A stretch of DNA of 59,959 nt, taken from positions 1 through 59,959 of the forward strand of contig WSNO01000015.1 in the NCBI GenBank assembly GCA_009773415.1. Reading direction: 5' to 3'. The translations under genes were made by a program, and so were the position numbers. Below are positions 10,117 through 18,284 of this stretch, piece after piece. How positions within the stretch are numbered: position 1 is the stretch's first letter; the number at the start of each line of letters is the position of its first letter. The notes beneath the pieces were generated by a model. That model did not search any database and had not been told where the DNA came from. It saw nothing but the letters and a program-made list of their open reading frames with translations. This stretch comes from Nitrospirota bacterium. GTDB lineage: Bacteria > Nitrospirota > Thermodesulfovibrionia > Thermodesulfovibrionales > Dissulfurispiraceae.

Positions 10117-10754
10117 TTTTTCTTCGCGGCCTCCTTTTGAGCAGCTTCTTGCAAGGCCTTCCGCTCTGCCTCAGGGATGATTGAGTAGGTAAGTGCGGAG
10201 AAAGTCACATTAAGGTCGCCCGCCCCTTTGCTTTGCGTCGCAGACTTGACACTGATATTCGACAAGTTCACGATTCGCCCCAGCCTCGTAACCTCGGCAA
10301 AAAATTTCCCAAAGTTATGATACGTGCCCGCCATTGCAACATCCACTGGTATTTCATACACTTCATTGCTGGGATGAACCACCCTGGTTCCCGGTTTCCA
10401 TAGATTGATAACCAGTCCGGACTCGATGCCCTTTTCAGAAACATGCCGAAGCAGCGTTGAGACTTCTTTTTCTTCCGGCAGCTGCAATTGCAACTCCTTG
10501 TAACGTTCCGTCAACCGCGCATGTTCAGCTACCAGGGCATCGAAACTGGCCGCCTTCAGATTTGCCGTAGCAATATCCTTCTCCTGCTGCGCAATCTCTT
10601 GCGACAGCTGCTCCTTCTGTTCAAGCAGGGGAAGTAAAAAAATCACCAGCGCAAGAGAGATAATAAGCACCCCGGGCAGGAACAGCAACAGATACCGTTT
10701 AACGGGGGAAAGAGCCTCGTAATCAATGTTTGGGAGAGTCAAATTTAATTTCAT
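10113..10754 (-). CDS. pilO: Type IV pilus inner-membrane protein PilO
   Basis: The 213-residue protein has a short cytoplasmic start, one membrane helix (LLLFLPGVLIISLALVIFLL) and a coiled-coil (QKEQLSQEIAQQEKDIATAN). The ferredoxin-like periplasmic domain follows; VDVAMAGTYHNFGKFFAEVTRL is the most recognisable stretch. PilO pairs with PilN to build the alignment complex between the cytoplasmic PilM ring and the secretin. It sits 15 bp after pilN and overlaps pilP by 4 bp. The lysine-rich end (EAAKKK) is unremarkable. Confidence 0.93.
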   Translation of the reverse strand: MKLNLTLPNIDYEALSPVKRYLLLFLPGVLIISLALVIFLLPLLEQKEQLSQEIAQQEKDIATANLKAASFDALVAEHARLTERYKELQLQLPEEKEVSTLLRHVSEKGIESGLVINLWKPGTRVVHPSNEVYEIPVDVAMAGTYHNFGKFFAEVTRLGRIVNLSNISVKSATQSKGAGDLNVTFSALTYSIIPEAERKALQEAAQKEAAKKK

Positions 10755-10769
10755 TCTCTACAGACCCCG

Positions 10770-11321
10770 CTATATCCTGAAATTGCATCTCAATTTAAAT
10801 TTATAAACGGGCATTTTATCCTGAGTAGCCCGACTGGATTCTTCAAGATAAACATCTGTTATTATTGGCGACCTCTTCAGTCCATCGACAAAGGAAACGA
10901 GATTTTCATTCGTAAAGGAAAACCCTTCCGCACTAACCGTATCGTCCTTATAGCTCAGAGATGTCAGCCAGACCCCTTCCGCCGACGTCAGAATTGAACT
11001 GACTTCATCGAGCAATTTGACAGGGGCTGCCTGTTTTTTGCGCAAGCCATCAACCAGGTTGACTCTTTGCTCGACTTCCTTGTTCATTTTTTCATATCGA
11101 TGGACTTCGGTTATCGTCTGCTTCAGCTGAGCAATTTGTTTCTTGTTTGCCTCGCTCTGATCCTTCAGCGATGAAACATGCCAGGACATGCCGAACACTG
11201 CCGCCGCTGCCAAAGCCAATACGATGCCGGTTACCAGTCCGAGCGTAACTAAAAACTTCGGCGTCGCTTTTTTCTGCGTTTTCTGCTCTTTCTTTTTTTC
11301 AAGAAGATTAATCTTGATCAT
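10770..11321 (-). CDS. pilN: Type IV pilus inner-membrane protein PilN
   Basis: The 183-residue protein begins MIKINLLEKKKEQKTQKK, the conserved N-terminal INLL motif by which PilN docks into a groove of PilM. A membrane helix (FLVTLGLVTGIVLALAAAAVFG) and coiled-coil follow, then a ferredoxin-like domain with VWLTSLSYKDDTVSAEGFS. It starts 3 bp after the pilM stop. The INLL motif and a PilM partner next door make the call firm. Confidence 0.93.
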   Translation of the reverse strand: MIKINLLEKKKEQKTQKKATPKFLVTLGLVTGIVLALAAAAVFGMSWHVSSLKDQSEANKKQIAQLKQTITEVHRYEKMNKEVEQRVNLVDGLRKKQAAPVKLLDEVSSILTSAEGVWLTSLSYKDDTVSAEGFSFTNENLVSFVDGLKRSPIITDVYLEESSRATQDKMPVYKFKLRCNFRI

Positions 11322-11324
11322 GCG

Positions 11325-12383
11325 CTACTCTCCGATCCGGCGCAACGCCAGTCCGACAGCAACTACCGCCAGCGGTGCGAGGCTCCTGACCGTCGGATCG
11401 ACCTTGTCGGTCACCATGATTTTCTTGAATGGATCAAGCACCTCGACATCAAGGCCGAGGCGTTCCGCCATCATTTCTGGAAAGCCCTTCATCAGAGCAG
11501 CGCCACCGCTCAGGAAAATGCGCTGAATGCCCTCATCGTTCACGCTGCTGCGGAAATACTCAAACGATCGATATATTTCAGCGTAGATTTCATCAGAAGC
11601 GCTGTTCAGAACGGACTCAGCAGATTCCGGAGAAATTCCGGAGACGCTTTCTCCCCGCTTCAGCCGCTCGGCATCATCGCGCGTTACCTTGAGCATACGC
11701 TCAAGAGCTTCTGCATGGAAGTTAATGCCTGAAGCACTGTCGCGGGTGAATACCGGCAATCCGTTCTGAATAATGTTAATGCTCGCCTTGCTCGCGCCGA
11801 TGTTGACGAGTGCAACACTGCGCAGTTCCTGAAAGTCATAATTGGCTTCAAAAACATTGCTGACAGCAAAAGGGTCAACATCAACCACGGCCGGCGAGAG
11901 CCCCGCCTCTTCAAGAACAGTCAGGTATTCATTAATGAGGCTTTTTTTAACAGCCACCAGAATAACATCCATCTGGCCGTGTTCGTGAGCCGATGGTCCA
12001 AGTATCTGAAAGTCGATATTGACGTCGTTAATGTCAAAAGGAATATACTGCTCTGCTTCAAATTTGATGCTCAAGGCAAGGTCATCCTGAGACATTTGCG
12101 GAATCGTAATTCGCTTGATAATTACTGAAGAGTGTCCTGACAGGCCTATTGCGACATCTGCATTCTTCAGATTCGCACGAGCCGCCAACTCGCGCAATGC
12201 TCCAATAAGAGCCGGTTTATCAACAATAGCTCCTTCGCTGATGACTTCCCTTCGCAGCGGCATTGACTGAAAAAAAACAAGCTCGTGAGGCAGCCGGGAT
12301 ATATTTACCTGGGCAACCTTGAGGAAGCTTGATCCGATATCCAGCCCAACCAGAACATCTTCTTTTTTCTTTCGAAAAAACAT
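11325..12383 (-). CDS. pilM: Type IV pilus assembly ATPase-fold protein PilM
   Basis: From the ATG at 12383 the protein is 352 residues and begins MFFRKKKEDVLVGLDIGSSF. It has the actin/FtsA-like fold of PilM, with phosphate loops GLDIGSSFLKVA and VALVNIGASKASINI, the conserved QYIPFDINDVNIDFQIL stretch and the adenosine motif FLSGGAALMKGF. PilM is cytoplasmic and binds PilN. The frame extends 25 codons upstream, but that stretch (starting MGAAWHKS) is not PilM-like, and a sigma-54 element would fall inside it. It is the first gene of pilMNOPQ. Confidence 0.94.
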   Translation of the reverse strand: MFFRKKKEDVLVGLDIGSSFLKVAQVNISRLPHELVFFQSMPLRREVISEGAIVDKPALIGALRELAARANLKNADVAIGLSGHSSVIIKRITIPQMSQDDLALSIKFEAEQYIPFDINDVNIDFQILGPSAHEHGQMDVILVAVKKSLINEYLTVLEEAGLSPAVVDVDPFAVSNVFEANYDFQELRSVALVNIGASKASINIIQNGLPVFTRDSASGINFHAEALERMLKVTRDDAERLKRGESVSGISPESAESVLNSASDEIYAEIYRSFEYFRSSVNDEGIQRIFLSGGAALMKGFPEMMAERLGLDVEVLDPFKKIMVTDKVDPTVRSLAPLAVVAVGLALRRIGE

Positions 12384-12430
12384 AGCCCTCTTCTCGCTTT
12401 TTTTTCGGTTATTGATCCGCCAAATAAAAG

Positions 12431-12446
12431 AGCAACTCTTGTGCCA
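12431..12446 (-). promoter_or_regulatory. Sigma-54 promoter of pilMNOPQ
   Basis: On the minus strand the sequence is TGGCAC, AAGAG, TTGCT, matching the sigma-54 -24/-12 consensus (TGGCAC-N5-TTGCW) at every position. It would start transcription near 12420, about 37 nt before the pilM ATG. This implies that pilus-machine expression depends on RpoN and an enhancer-binding protein. No pilS/pilR pair is in the window. Confidence 0.85.
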
Positions 12447-12621
12447 AGCTGCCCCCATCCCACAATCCGGTCTTTTTGTCCATTTTTTTGACGGTTCGTT
12501 CTCATTCTTCCCATGAACCCGTCACTCTGTTGACACTCTGCGCCCGCTTCTGTTTTCTGTCTTTTCCGGCAGCGAGCTTTATAAGTCCTCATGAAACAAT
12601 GATATACAAACAGCAAGCATA

Positions 12622-12650
12622 TTTGTAACAGAAATCACGCCACTTGTCAA
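12622..12650 (-). promoter_or_regulatory. Sigma-70-type promoter upstream of pilM
   Basis: On the minus strand a perfect -35 box TTGACA (12650-12645) is followed by 17 bp and TACAAA (12627-12622). This lies about 240 bp upstream of pilM, immediately after aspS, and would give a long leader running through the sigma-54 element. The 12384-12682 gap holds only these two promoter elements; I found no credible small gene in it. Confidence 0.6.
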
Positions 12651-12682
12651 GGGGTTGCGATTTCAACGCCGCTGCAGAATGC

Positions 12683-14491
12683 CTACGCCGGAGCATCGAC
12701 TTTCAGAAACAGCTCCCGCAGCTGCTTCTGCTCGACAAACGACGGGGCTCCGCTCATGAGGCAGATCGCTTTCTGGGTTTTCGGAAATGCAATCACGTCA
12801 CGGATTGATGACGCACCCACCATGAGCATTGCAATGCGGTCCAGCCCGAGAGCAATGCCTCCGTGCGGCGGTGCTCCGAAATTGAGCGCATCAAGCAGAA
12901 ACCCGAACTTGACCGCAGCATGTTCATCCGATATGCCCAAAGCAGCAAACATGCGTCTCTGCAGATCTTTTCTGTGAATTCTCACGCTTCCGCCGCCGAT
13001 TTCATAGCCGTTCAGCACAACGTCGTAAGCCTTGGCCTTAAAACCACTGAAGAGAGCACTGTGCTTTTGAGCAAAGCGATCGTCCAGCACATCGCTCTCC
13101 GGGATCTGCATGAGCTGCTGAATGTCAGGATCGCACGGTGACGTAAATGGATGATGCATGGCAACAAAACGACCTTCTTCAGCATCCCAGTCGAGCAGCG
13201 GGAAATCATAGACCCATACAAACCGGTAGCCGGGCTGAATCAGGCCAAGCCTCTTCCCGAGCTCAAGCCGGAGCCGGCTCAAAACATCGTTGACGACCCG
13301 TTCACCGTCAGCCACGAAGAGAATCATGTCTCCCTCCTCAGCCCCCACCTTCTGAGCCATCCTGCGGAGCGTTTCTTCCGGGAAAAACTTGGCAATCGGT
13401 GACTCAAAACCGTCCCTGACTTTTATCCATGCGAGTCCTTTTGCTCCATAGGATTGCGCTTCAACCGTCAGCAGATCGATTTCCTTGCGGGATATCCCTG
13501 CCATTCCCGGCGCACGCAACGCCTTTATCCTGCCGCCGCCTGCAATGACGTCAAGAAAGACCTTGAATGAACTCTGCTGTGCAAGCTCTGCCATATCAGC
13601 AAGTTCAAGCCCGAAGCGAAGATCCGGCTTGTCATTTCCGTACCGCTCCATTGCATCGGCATACGACAGACGCGTAAATGGAGTGGCCACCTCCACGGAA
13701 AGAATATCCCTGAAAATCCGTTGAATCATTCCTTCCGTGATATTCATAACGTCATCCGGCTGCACAAAAGACATCTCAATATCAATCTGGGTAAACTCCG
13801 GCTGGCGATCTGCCCGAAGGTCCTCATCCCGAAAGCATTTCACAATCTGGAAATACCGCTCCATTCCGGCCACCATCAATATCTGCTTGAACAGCTGCGG
13901 CGATTGCGGAAGAGCAAAAAACTGACCGGGGTTCACGCGGCTCGGCACTAGGTAGTCTCGAGCTCCTTCGGGGGTAGACTTCGTCAGCATCGGTGTTTCA
14001 ACCTCAAGAAACCCGAGCGCATCAAAGTAGTCTCGCACAACTTTTGCAGTCTTATGGCGGAGGATCAGGTTCTGCTGCATCTCCGGCCGGCGCAGATCAA
14101 GATAGCGATACTTCAGGCGCAGCTGCTCAGAGGCTTCAGCAGCATCCTCCATCGGAAAGGGCAGAGGAGCGGACTCATTCAGAACTTCAATGTCATCAGC
14201 ATAAAGCTCGACGGCTCCTGTCGGCAAGTTCTGATTCTCCGTGCCTTCGGGGCGCTTGCGCACCTCTCCGGAAACCGATATCACATATTCGCTGCGGAGA
14301 GCATGCGCAGCCTCGTGCGTTGCAACAGCAACCTCTGGGCTGAAGACGATCTGCACGAGACCGCTGCGGTCCCGCAAGTCAATGAAAATTAGCCCACCGT
14401 GATCACGACGACGGAACACCCAGCCCGAAAGCACCACCCGTTCGCCGACATCTGCATCTCGCACTTCACCGCAATATTTTGTCCGCTGCAT
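12683..14491 (-). CDS. aspS: Aspartyl-tRNA synthetase (bacterial type)
   Basis: The 602-residue class II synthetase charges tRNA-Asp. It has the N-terminal OB fold (VVLSGWVFRRRDHGGLIFIDLRDRSG) and motif 2 (FRDEDLRADRQPEFTQIDIEMSF, shown here only as a landmark near residue 220). The GAD insertion domain lies at about residues 290-410, and motif 3 (GGIALGLDRIAMLM) near the end. The length matches bacterial AspRS with the GAD domain, as opposed to the short archaeal form. Whether it is discriminating or also charges tRNA-Asn cannot be decided here; no gatCAB genes are nearby. Confidence 0.97.
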   Translation of the reverse strand: MQRTKYCGEVRDADVGERVVLSGWVFRRRDHGGLIFIDLRDRSGLVQIVFSPEVAVATHEAAHALRSEYVISVSGEVRKRPEGTENQNLPTGAVELYADDIEVLNESAPLPFPMEDAAEASEQLRLKYRYLDLRRPEMQQNLILRHKTAKVVRDYFDALGFLEVETPMLTKSTPEGARDYLVPSRVNPGQFFALPQSPQLFKQILMVAGMERYFQIVKCFRDEDLRADRQPEFTQIDIEMSFVQPDDVMNITEGMIQRIFRDILSVEVATPFTRLSYADAMERYGNDKPDLRFGLELADMAELAQQSSFKVFLDVIAGGGRIKALRAPGMAGISRKEIDLLTVEAQSYGAKGLAWIKVRDGFESPIAKFFPEETLRRMAQKVGAEEGDMILFVADGERVVNDVLSRLRLELGKRLGLIQPGYRFVWVYDFPLLDWDAEEGRFVAMHHPFTSPCDPDIQQLMQIPESDVLDDRFAQKHSALFSGFKAKAYDVVLNGYEIGGGSVRIHRKDLQRRMFAALGISDEHAAVKFGFLLDALNFGAPPHGGIALGLDRIAMLMVGASSIRDVIAFPKTQKAICLMSGAPSFVEQKQLRELFLKVDAPA

Positions 14492-14524
14492 AGTCCCTCC
14501 GCAAAATATATACTTACTGTCTTC

Positions 14525-15235
14525 TCACACGTGAAATAGTGTCTGCACTTCTTCCTTAGTCAGTTCCCGATACTGACCGGGCTTCAATGCACCAACTCCG
14601 AAACTGCCGATGGCGACGCGCTTGAGTCGAAGCACCGGGTGACCGACCTTTTCGAACATGCGCCTCACCTGACGGTTTTTGCCTTCATGAATCGTGATCT
14701 GGATCCAGCAGTTGCTCTTCGTTGTGCGTATTCTGCGCGTTCTCGCCGGAGCGGTCATGCCGTCTTCGAGGCGCACTCCCTCACGCAGCAGGGCAAGGTC
14801 GTCATCAGCAATCTCTCCCTTCACTTTTGCCGCGTATGTCTTCGGCATTTCGTGAGAGGGATGCAGCACGGCATTTGCAAAGTCGCCGTCATTCGTCACA
14901 AACAAAAGCCCTTCCGAATCGAAGTCAAGACGTCCGACGGGAAATACCCTCATATGCGTTCCGGCAAAATAATCCTTGACTGTCGGACGTCCTGCGGGAT
15001 CCACAAGCGACGTAACAACCCCCCTGGGCTTGTAGAACAGATAGTAAACTTTCGGCTCCCTGCGCGTTAACAGCTTCCCGTCGACCTTGACATGGTCGCG
15101 CAGAGGATCCGCTTTCATCCCCAGACAAGCCGGCTGACCGTTTACCGTCACCCTGCCTGCCAGGATCAGCTCCTCGGCCGCTCGCCTTGATGCAATGCCA
15201 GCCTGTGCAACAATCTTTTGAATACGCTCTTTCAT
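14525..15235 (-). CDS. 23S rRNA pseudouridine synthase (RluB/RsuA family)
   Basis: From the ATG at 15235 the protein has 236 residues. An N-terminal S4 RNA-binding domain (IQKIVAQAGIASRRAAEELILAGRVTVNG) is followed by the RsuA/RluB catalytic domain. The catalytic aspartate lies in VGRLDFDSEGLLFVTNDG, and KNRQVRRMFEKVGHPVLRLKR follows. These enzymes modify a single uridine in rRNA; RluB acts at 23S position 2605. An upstream extension (MRREPGGCPC...) is ignored because homologues begin at MKERIQK. Confidence 0.92.
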   Translation of the reverse strand: MKERIQKIVAQAGIASRRAAEELILAGRVTVNGQPACLGMKADPLRDHVKVDGKLLTRREPKVYYLFYKPRGVVTSLVDPAGRPTVKDYFAGTHMRVFPVGRLDFDSEGLLFVTNDGDFANAVLHPSHEMPKTYAAKVKGEIADDDLALLREGVRLEDGMTAPARTRRIRTTKSNCWIQITIHEGKNRQVRRMFEKVGHPVLRLKRVAIGSFGVGALKPGQYRELTKEEVQTLFHV

Positions 15236-15319
15236 ACCCCTGCTTTCAGAAAAAAGTGCGTCGCGGCAGGGACACCCCCCTGGTTCGCGACGCATCAGTC
15301 GTCAACGACAAAGTGATTG

Positions 15320-16270
15320 TTAATCCATGGTAATGTCGATATAGGCGCGTTCACGCAGCCCGCGCCGCCAGTTCTTGTACGCCCGGGCAAAACGGTCTTC
15401 TATAACTTTCTGCCTGACCAGTTCGCGAAACTCCGCTTCACTCTTGAAGAGACGCGTTTCGTTCAGCCGCACAATATGCACTCCTGTTTCACTGCCGAAC
15501 GGCTGACTGATTTCACCATCGCGCATCTTTGCGATCGCTTCCAGAAACTCTCTGGACAGATGATCCTTTTTTACGAAGCCGAGATCTCCACCGCTCTGGG
15601 CCGACGGGTCTTCAGAGTGCTTGCGCGCCGCAAGTGGAAACGGCATGCCCGATCCCAGATCGGCATAAATGGCTTTCAGCTTTTCATCCATATTCTGCTG
15701 GCTTTCCTTCGGCGACAGATATATCTGACTGATACTGTACCCTTCATTTGCCATGGAATACTCCGGATACGCGGCAAGGAAATTCCTGATGTCGGATTCT
15801 GACACCACAATTTTTGAACGAACTTCCACATCGACAAGACGGCTGATGGTAATCTGCTCAGCCAGCTTTTTGCGATACTCCTGAATCGTAAAGCCTTCTT
15901 TCCGGATATTCGCTTCAAAGTCCTGCTGGCTCATTTTATATTTGTCCCTGATAGACTGCATCGTGCTGTTTACTTCTTCTTCGCCAGCCCCAAAGCCGAG
16001 GCGGGCAGCCTCCTGCAATTGCAAACGCTGTTCTATCAGTGCTTCAAGATGCCTCGGTTCATTTTGCCTGAAATGTTCGCGCCGCTCCTTGTCAGGCATG
16101 CGTTTCAACGCATCAGTAGCCTCAAATTCCATCGCTTTGTAAAGATCGCTCCAGGTGACAACCTCTTTATTCACGATTGCCACTACTTTATCGAGCAGAA
16201 TTGCCGCGTCTGCCGCTACCGCATTCGCCAGAAGCATCGCAAACGCAAAACTTACCGCATATCGCTTCAT
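15320..16270 (-). CDS. Periplasmic peptidyl-prolyl isomerase, SurA/PpiC type
   Basis: The 316-residue protein starts with a signal peptide (MKRYAVSFAFAMLLANAVAADA). A SurA-type N-terminal chaperone region follows (ILLDKVVAIVNKEVVTWSDLY), then a parvulin domain at about residues 170-270. Its marks are KLKAIYADLGSGMPFPLAARKHSEDPSA (landmark), GGDLGFVKKDHLS and FGSETGVHIVRL. It probably helps fold outer-membrane proteins, such as the PilQ secretin or the porin encoded elsewhere in the window; that link is inference. The gene lies between hypE and the pseudouridine synthase on the same strand. Confidence 0.9.
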   Translation of the reverse strand: MKRYAVSFAFAMLLANAVAADAAILLDKVVAIVNKEVVTWSDLYKAMEFEATDALKRMPDKERREHFRQNEPRHLEALIEQRLQLQEAARLGFGAGEEEVNSTMQSIRDKYKMSQQDFEANIRKEGFTIQEYRKKLAEQITISRLVDVEVRSKIVVSESDIRNFLAAYPEYSMANEGYSISQIYLSPKESQQNMDEKLKAIYADLGSGMPFPLAARKHSEDPSAQSGGDLGFVKKDHLSREFLEAIAKMRDGEISQPFGSETGVHIVRLNETRLFKSEAEFRELVRQKVIEDRFARAYKNWRRGLRERAYIDITMD

Positions 16271-16309
16271 CCCTCACTCCTCCTTAAAAAGTGCGTTGTC
16301 AAAAAAACG

Positions 16310-17326
16310 CTAACAGATTCTGGGCAGCTGTTCTCCGGCCAGCATGTCAACAATGCGGGTGCCGCCGGCATTTGTCCTGAGCAGCACCATTCCGCGCGAC
16401 CGCTCATCAGCTGTCAGCACATCCCCAATCCGCGCGGCCTGAGATCCAAGGGGATGCGCCTTCATAAGGGCAAGCACGGCATCGGCAGCATCAGACGAAA
16501 CAATGGCAATCAGTATGCCTTCGTTTGCTACATAAAGAGGATCGAGCCCCAGCAGCTCGCATGCTCCCTGAACGCCGCCGAGAATCGGCAATGCCGACTC
16601 CGAAAGGGACAGACAATGACCCGCCTCACCTGCAATTTCCTTCAACGTCGTTGCAACTCCGCCCCGGGTCGGATCGCGCATCATGCGGACGTCTCCCGCA
16701 TGAGCAGCTAGCAGTTCCGCAACCAGACCACTGAGCGCAGCCGTATCGCTCACGACCGGGGGCTCGAAGCTCAGTCCGTTTCGTTCCGACATAACCGCGA
16801 TACCGTGATTGCCGATATAGCCGCTCACCAGAATTGCATCGCCGGGACACACCGAACGTGCGCTGAGCGAGATGCCGGCTGCTACAGTGCCGATACCGGC
16901 AGTGTTGATAAAGATGCCGTCGCCTTTTCCCTTATCGACAACCTTGGTGTCACCGGCAACAATTCTTACTCCGGCGCGTTCGGCGGCGGCAGCCATTGAT
17001 GAAAGAACCCTCTGAAACGATGCCGCCGGGAACCCTTCTTCGATAATCATGCCGACTGAAAGCCATAGTGGGCGAGCTCCAACCATCGCAAGGTCGTTGA
17101 TCGTTCCGTTTACTGCCAGTTCACCAATGTCGCCTCCCGGGAAAAAAATTGGTGAGACGACATATGAATCGGTCGTAAACGCAAGCCTGCTTCCGGAAGC
17201 GTCCGTGTGTTCAAGGACCGCCGCATCACCAAGCTCGCGAATGTGAAATGCGGGGGCTATTGTTTCACTGATCAGCCGGTGCATTAATTTTCCACCGCTG
17301 CCGTGTCCAAGCAGTATTTTTTCCAT
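16310..17326 (-). CDS. hypE: Hydrogenase maturation protein HypE (carbamoyl dehydratase)
   Basis: From the ATG at 17326 the protein is 338 residues. It begins with the HypE glycine-rich motif LLGHGSGGKLMHRLI and ends LPRIC. The C-terminal cysteine is the residue carbamoylated by HypF and then dehydrated to thiocyanate, giving the cyanide ligand of [NiFe] hydrogenase. The PurM-like ATP-binding core is intact (IVAGDTKVVDKGKGDGIFINTAG, landmark; MRDPTRGGVATTLKEIA). No other hyp or hydrogenase gene is present, which is unusual since hypE normally lies with hypABCDF. The start is 1 bp after the stop of the lipoprotein gene. Confidence 0.95.
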   Translation of the reverse strand: MEKILLGHGSGGKLMHRLISETIAPAFHIRELGDAAVLEHTDASGSRLAFTTDSYVVSPIFFPGGDIGELAVNGTINDLAMVGARPLWLSVGMIIEEGFPAASFQRVLSSMAAAAERAGVRIVAGDTKVVDKGKGDGIFINTAGIGTVAAGISLSARSVCPGDAILVSGYIGNHGIAVMSERNGLSFEPPVVSDTAALSGLVAELLAAHAGDVRMMRDPTRGGVATTLKEIAGEAGHCLSLSESALPILGGVQGACELLGLDPLYVANEGILIAIVSSDAADAVLALMKAHPLGSQAARIGDVLTADERSRGMVLLRTNAGGTRIVDMLAGEQLPRIC

Positions 17327-17327
17327 G

Positions 17328-18284
17328 TCAAGGCTCCCGATAAGGATGAACAAGCACCGACGCAGACCGCTGACCAGCCTGAACAGGACCGACCGCTTCC
17401 ACCGCATATGCGGCAGGAGCGCCGTCAGGATTCCTGTCAAGAAATGCTGGAATTGCGGTTTCCCCGATTGCCAGAAATTCCTTTTGATTATTCAGTTTGC
17501 GGTAAACCCGATACGTCTTCACCCAGCGTTCAGGCCGTTCGCCCCAGATAAGCTGAACTCCCTGCTCTGCTGCAATTCCCCTGAGTTCAACAACTCGGCC
17601 GGGAATATACAACGACGGCGCCACAGCATACTCTTCCGATGGGAATCCCTCGTCCAGCACATCGGTTGCGTATAAGGCCCGCACACAGTAATAGACAGTG
17701 GCGGTCGGGTTTGCGCCGTCCCGAAAAACGGGAGAGTCCGCTGGCTTTGCAGCAGCGAGCACTTCACCGCAGGTTCCGCGCATCGTGGTTTTATAGATGT
17801 TATACCGGATGCCTGAACCGACTGATTTCCAGCGGAGCTCCACGCCTTCGTCGGACGCCTTCGCTTCCAGGCCGGGCGGGCGGGCAGGAAGCGGTCTCGG
17901 CTCAACGCGAATTGGAGCCGCCACGTCGCTGAGCCTGTCTTTTCTGCTTACCGCAAGCACACGATACTGGTAAACCGCGCCGGGAGCAAACGACGCATCG
18001 GCATAGTTCCTTGTATCTGCCGGAAGAACGGCAAGTCTGCGGAACGGTTGCCCGGCGTCTGCGCGCTCAACCACAAAACCCTTAATAAAGTATTTCTCGC
18101 CCCCGGGATATGACCAGAAAAGCGTGAGCGCCCCCGCCCGGTGGACTGCCCGCAGGTTGTCCACCGCATCCGGCTTCTCATACGACGACATGCTCAACGA
18201 CCCCTTCGCTCCGCATGCCGTCACGAATAGCAGGATTGCGGCGGGAAGCAGCAAACCGCCGATTCGGCAGAAAAGATGTCCCAT
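17328..18284 (-). CDS. Lipoprotein with fibronectin type III-like repeats
   Basis: The 318-residue protein has a lipoprotein signal (LLLPAAILLFVTACGAKGS, lipobox cysteine about residue 24). Beta-sandwich segments follow that resemble fibronectin type III modules: LTLFWSYPGGEKYFIKGFVVER, YQYRVLAVSRKDRLS and GVELRWKSVGSGIRYNIYKT (each a landmark). The modules repeat about every 90-100 residues. The function is unknown; such proteins are usually surface- or periplasm-exposed. A lipoprotein gene after argH occurs in several delta- and Nitrospira-type genomes. The ATG shares bases with the argH stop codon. Confidence 0.75.
   Translation of the reverse strand: MGHLFCRIGGLLLPAAILLFVTACGAKGSLSMSSYEKPDAVDNLRAVHRAGALTLFWSYPGGEKYFIKGFVVERADAGQPFRRLAVLPADTRNYADASFAPGAVYQYRVLAVSRKDRLSDVAAPIRVEPRPLPARPPGLEAKASDEGVELRWKSVGSGIRYNIYKTTMRGTCGEVLAAAKPADSPVFRDGANPTATVYYCVRALYATDVLDEGFPSEEYAVAPSLYIPGRVVELRGIAAEQGVQLIWGERPERWVKTYRVYRKLNNQKEFLAIGETAIPAFLDRNPDGAPAAYAVEAVGPVQAGQRSASVLVHPYREP

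Noticed and set aside
12384-12682. Cyclic di-GMP riboswitch in the pilM leader
   Set aside because: The conserved riboswitch core elements are not found; the region is explained by the two promoters.
14492-14524. T-box leader before aspS
   Set aside because: Only 33 bp separate aspS from the upstream gene, and no T-box or terminator/antiterminator sequence is seen.
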